43,243 nucleotides of DNA from Raoultibacter timonensis (lineage in GTDB: Bacteria; Actinomycetota; Coriobacteriia; Coriobacteriales; Eggerthellaceae): assembly GCF_900240215.1 (NCBI RefSeq), contig NZ_LT964681.1, positions 622,612 to 665,854 of the forward strand, given 5' to 3'. Positions 42,066-43,243 of the stretch are shown in pieces. Both the position numbers and the translations under genes were made by a program. The first letter of the stretch is position 1; every line of letters starts with the position of its first letter. The notes under the pieces are model-generated. The model was not told the origin of the DNA, searched no databases, and saw only the letters and a list, made by a program, of their open reading frames with translations.

Positions 42066-42957
42066 AGATATCCTTGGTTTCGGGAACGAACATGGCCTCG
42101 TAGGCGTACTTGCCCACTTCTTCGTCGGCCTTGCCGTCCATCAACGGAGACACGAGATCCTTGTAGTGAGCGATGCCCACGATGCTGTCGTAGTCTTCGT
42201 GGTACACAGGCAGGCGCGAGTAGCCGGTACCGCGCATGCGATCGAGCGCCTGCTTCACCGTTTCGGTGTCTTCGACGAGAATCATATCGACGCGCGGTTG
42301 CATGACCTCGCGCACCGTGGTATCGCCGAGTTCGATGATCTCGTGGATCATGCGCTTCTCGTCGTCGAGCAGCTCTTTGTTGTCGGTGACCATGTACTTG
42401 ATCTCTTCTTCCGACACATCTTGGCGCTCGTCGGCGCTCTTGATGCGCAAGAGCTTCGACAACCCGTCGGCAGAAGCCGACGTGAGCCACACGAGCGGTT
42501 TGGCGATCGTGCGAAACACCATGAGCGGACCCGCCACGCGCTTGGCGACCTTTTCGGCATCGGCCAAGGCCATGCGTTTGGGGACCAACTCGCCCACCAC
42601 GATGCTCAGATACGAGACGAGAAGCGTGATGAGAACCGGCGACAAACCCGGTGCGATAAACGACAGCCAATCGATGCCGAACCCGCTCAGCCATTGGGCC
42701 AGGGGGTCGGAGAGGTTCGTTGCCGCCGCAGCCGACGCGAAGAAGCCCACGAGCGTGATGGCAACCTGTATGGTTGCGAGAAACTGGCTGGTATCGGCGG
42801 CGAGACCCGCAGCGAGCTCTGCGCGCTTATCGCCTCCCTCGGCGTCTTTTTCGAGAAGCACGCGCTTCGCGTTCACGAGCGCCATCTCCGACATGGAGAA
42901 ATAGCCGTTTACCAGCACGAGGATGAAAGTGACGACAATGCTTATGCCAACGTCCAT
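41929..42957 (-). CDS. CNNM/CorC (HlyC-like) membrane protein, C-terminus replaced by amidinotransferase end
   Basis: 342 residues. Residues 1-190 are a CNNM (DUF21) transmembrane domain (MDVGISIVVTFILVLVNGYF at the start; IVVGELVPKRMAL after TM3). Residues 200-297 begin the CBS pair (REVMQPRVDMILVEDTETVK; YSRLPVYHEDYDSIVGIAHY), ending YAYEAMFVPETKDI. Normal family members continue with a second CBS domain and a CorC_HlyC domain to about 430 residues. Here the sequence switches at residue 298 to the C-terminal 44 residues of the amidinotransferase, including its GGGLHCSTADV motif, and stops. The family takes part in Mg2+/Co2+ homeostasis; this product would lack the regulatory end. It may be a real fusion, a disrupted gene or an assembly join. 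Start 42957 is weakly supported (AAGGAG about 15 bp upstream). Confidence 0.85.
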   Translation of the reverse strand: MDVGISIVVTFILVLVNGYFSMSEMALVNAKRVLLEKDAEGGDKRAELAAGLAADTSQFLATIQVAITLVGFFASAAAATNLSDPLAQWLSGFGIDWLSFIAPGLSPVLITLLVSYLSIVVGELVPKRMALADAEKVAKRVAGPLMVFRTIAKPLVWLTSASADGLSKLLRIKSADERQDVSEEEIKYMVTDNKELLDDEKRMIHEIIELGDTTVREVMQPRVDMILVEDTETVKQALDRMRGTGYSRLPVYHEDYDSIVGIAHYKDLVSPLMDGKADEEVGKYAYEAMFVPETKDILRDAYPFGGGLHCSTADVYREGGCEDYFPNRVKDATLIHPEMWND

Positions 42958-42983
42958 ATGGGTTTAGGACTCACTCCTTAGAA

Positions 42984-43243
42984 CTACAGCACGTACAGTG
43001 CGATGGCCAAGAACTGCAGGATGCTGCCAGCCAGCACCCACAGATGAAAGATGGAATGCATGTAGGGGATCTTCTTGAGCACGTAGAAGATGCACCCCAC
43101 CGAATAGCACACCCCGCCGCCGACGAGCAGCCAGAGGCCCGGTGCGGGAATGGCGGTGATGAGCGCGGGCAGAAACCAGATCACACACCATCCGAGCAGC
43201 AGATAGAGAACCGCCGATATCCAGCGGGGGCGAAACAACCAGA
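42984..43243 (-). CDS. Hemolysin III / PAQR-family membrane protein, C-terminal part (5' end outside window)
   Basis: The frame is open to the right edge of the window and stops at 42984. The visible 86 or so residues carry three membrane segments and the family's C-terminal metal-binding motif, HSIFHLWVLAGS, preceded by GCIFYVLKKIPYM. HlyIII-like proteins are seven-segment membrane proteins related to adiponectin receptors and are often annotated as hemolysin III, although a hemolytic role is rarely shown. The gene ends 27 bp before the CNNM start codon, so the two are probably co-transcribed. Confidence 0.85.
   Translation of the reverse strand, partial: WLFRPRWISAVLYLLLGWCVIWFLPALITAIPAPGLWLLVGGGVCYSVGCIFYVLKKIPYMHSIFHLWVLAGSILQFLAIALYVL

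Overview
The window is chromosomal DNA of a high-GC gut actinobacterium, most likely a member of the Eggerthellaceae (Coriobacteriia; Adlercreutzia, Eggerthella or Gordonibacter type). The reasons are the GC-rich codon use, several membrane-anchored LuxR-type regulators (about 12 membrane segments plus a C-terminal HTH), and Tat-exported lipoprotein flavoproteins of the fumarate/urocanate-reductase type, a combination strongly expanded in that family. No rRNA, tRNA, CRISPR array, prophage or transposase was seen.

Layout. 1-12.7 kb: the 3' end of a LuxR regulator, a universal stress protein, then three divergent pairs, each a membrane LuxR regulator back to back with a Tat/lipobox FAD reductase (1021-4568, 5862-9228, 9311-12660), with a TauE/SafE permease between the first two. 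12.8-18.3 kb: a six-gene operon pxpB-pxpC-accB-accC-DUF1445-pxpA that looks like 5-oxoproline/D-glutamate metabolism combined with a split biotin-dependent carboxylase of urea-carboxylase type. 18.4-21.8 kb: recQ (reverse strand) and an NRAMP-like transporter lacking the usual metal ligands. 21.9-23.0 kb: a DUF6440 gene and an XRE/membrane regulator, each behind a tandem pair of TGTCAAA-N4-TTTGACA-like dyads; a paralogous regulator with the same kind of sites lies at 37.2-37.9 kb. 23.1-29.6 kb: TetR regulator, glycine-amidinotransferase homologue, an EamA transporter with a 240-residue unknown tail, an MHS-family MFS transporter and another TetR regulator. 29.8-33.7 kb: response regulator, histidine kinase, exported protein and VanY-like carboxypeptidase. 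34.0-37.1 kb: gadC-gadB glutamate decarboxylase system. 38.1-41.7 kb (reverse strand): EamA transporter, creatininase and BCCT transporter in a tight operon. 41.9-43.2 kb: a CNNM/CorC-family gene and the end of a hemolysin III gene.

The most striking feature is a perfect 142-bp inverted repeat (25093-25234 and 41924-42065). It is the 3' end of the amidinotransferase gene, including the catalytic Cys codon and stop codon. The second copy replaces, in frame, the 3' end of the CNNM/CorC gene, which has lost its second CBS and CorC domains. The second copy also sits just upstream of an EamA gene, the same order as amidinotransferase-EamA in the first copy. This suggests a lost (or mis-assembled) second amidinotransferase gene beside the creatininase operon, and therefore a guanidino-compound (creatinine/creatine/guanidinoacetate) gene set. 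This metabolic reading is inference; the repeat and the fusion are directly visible.
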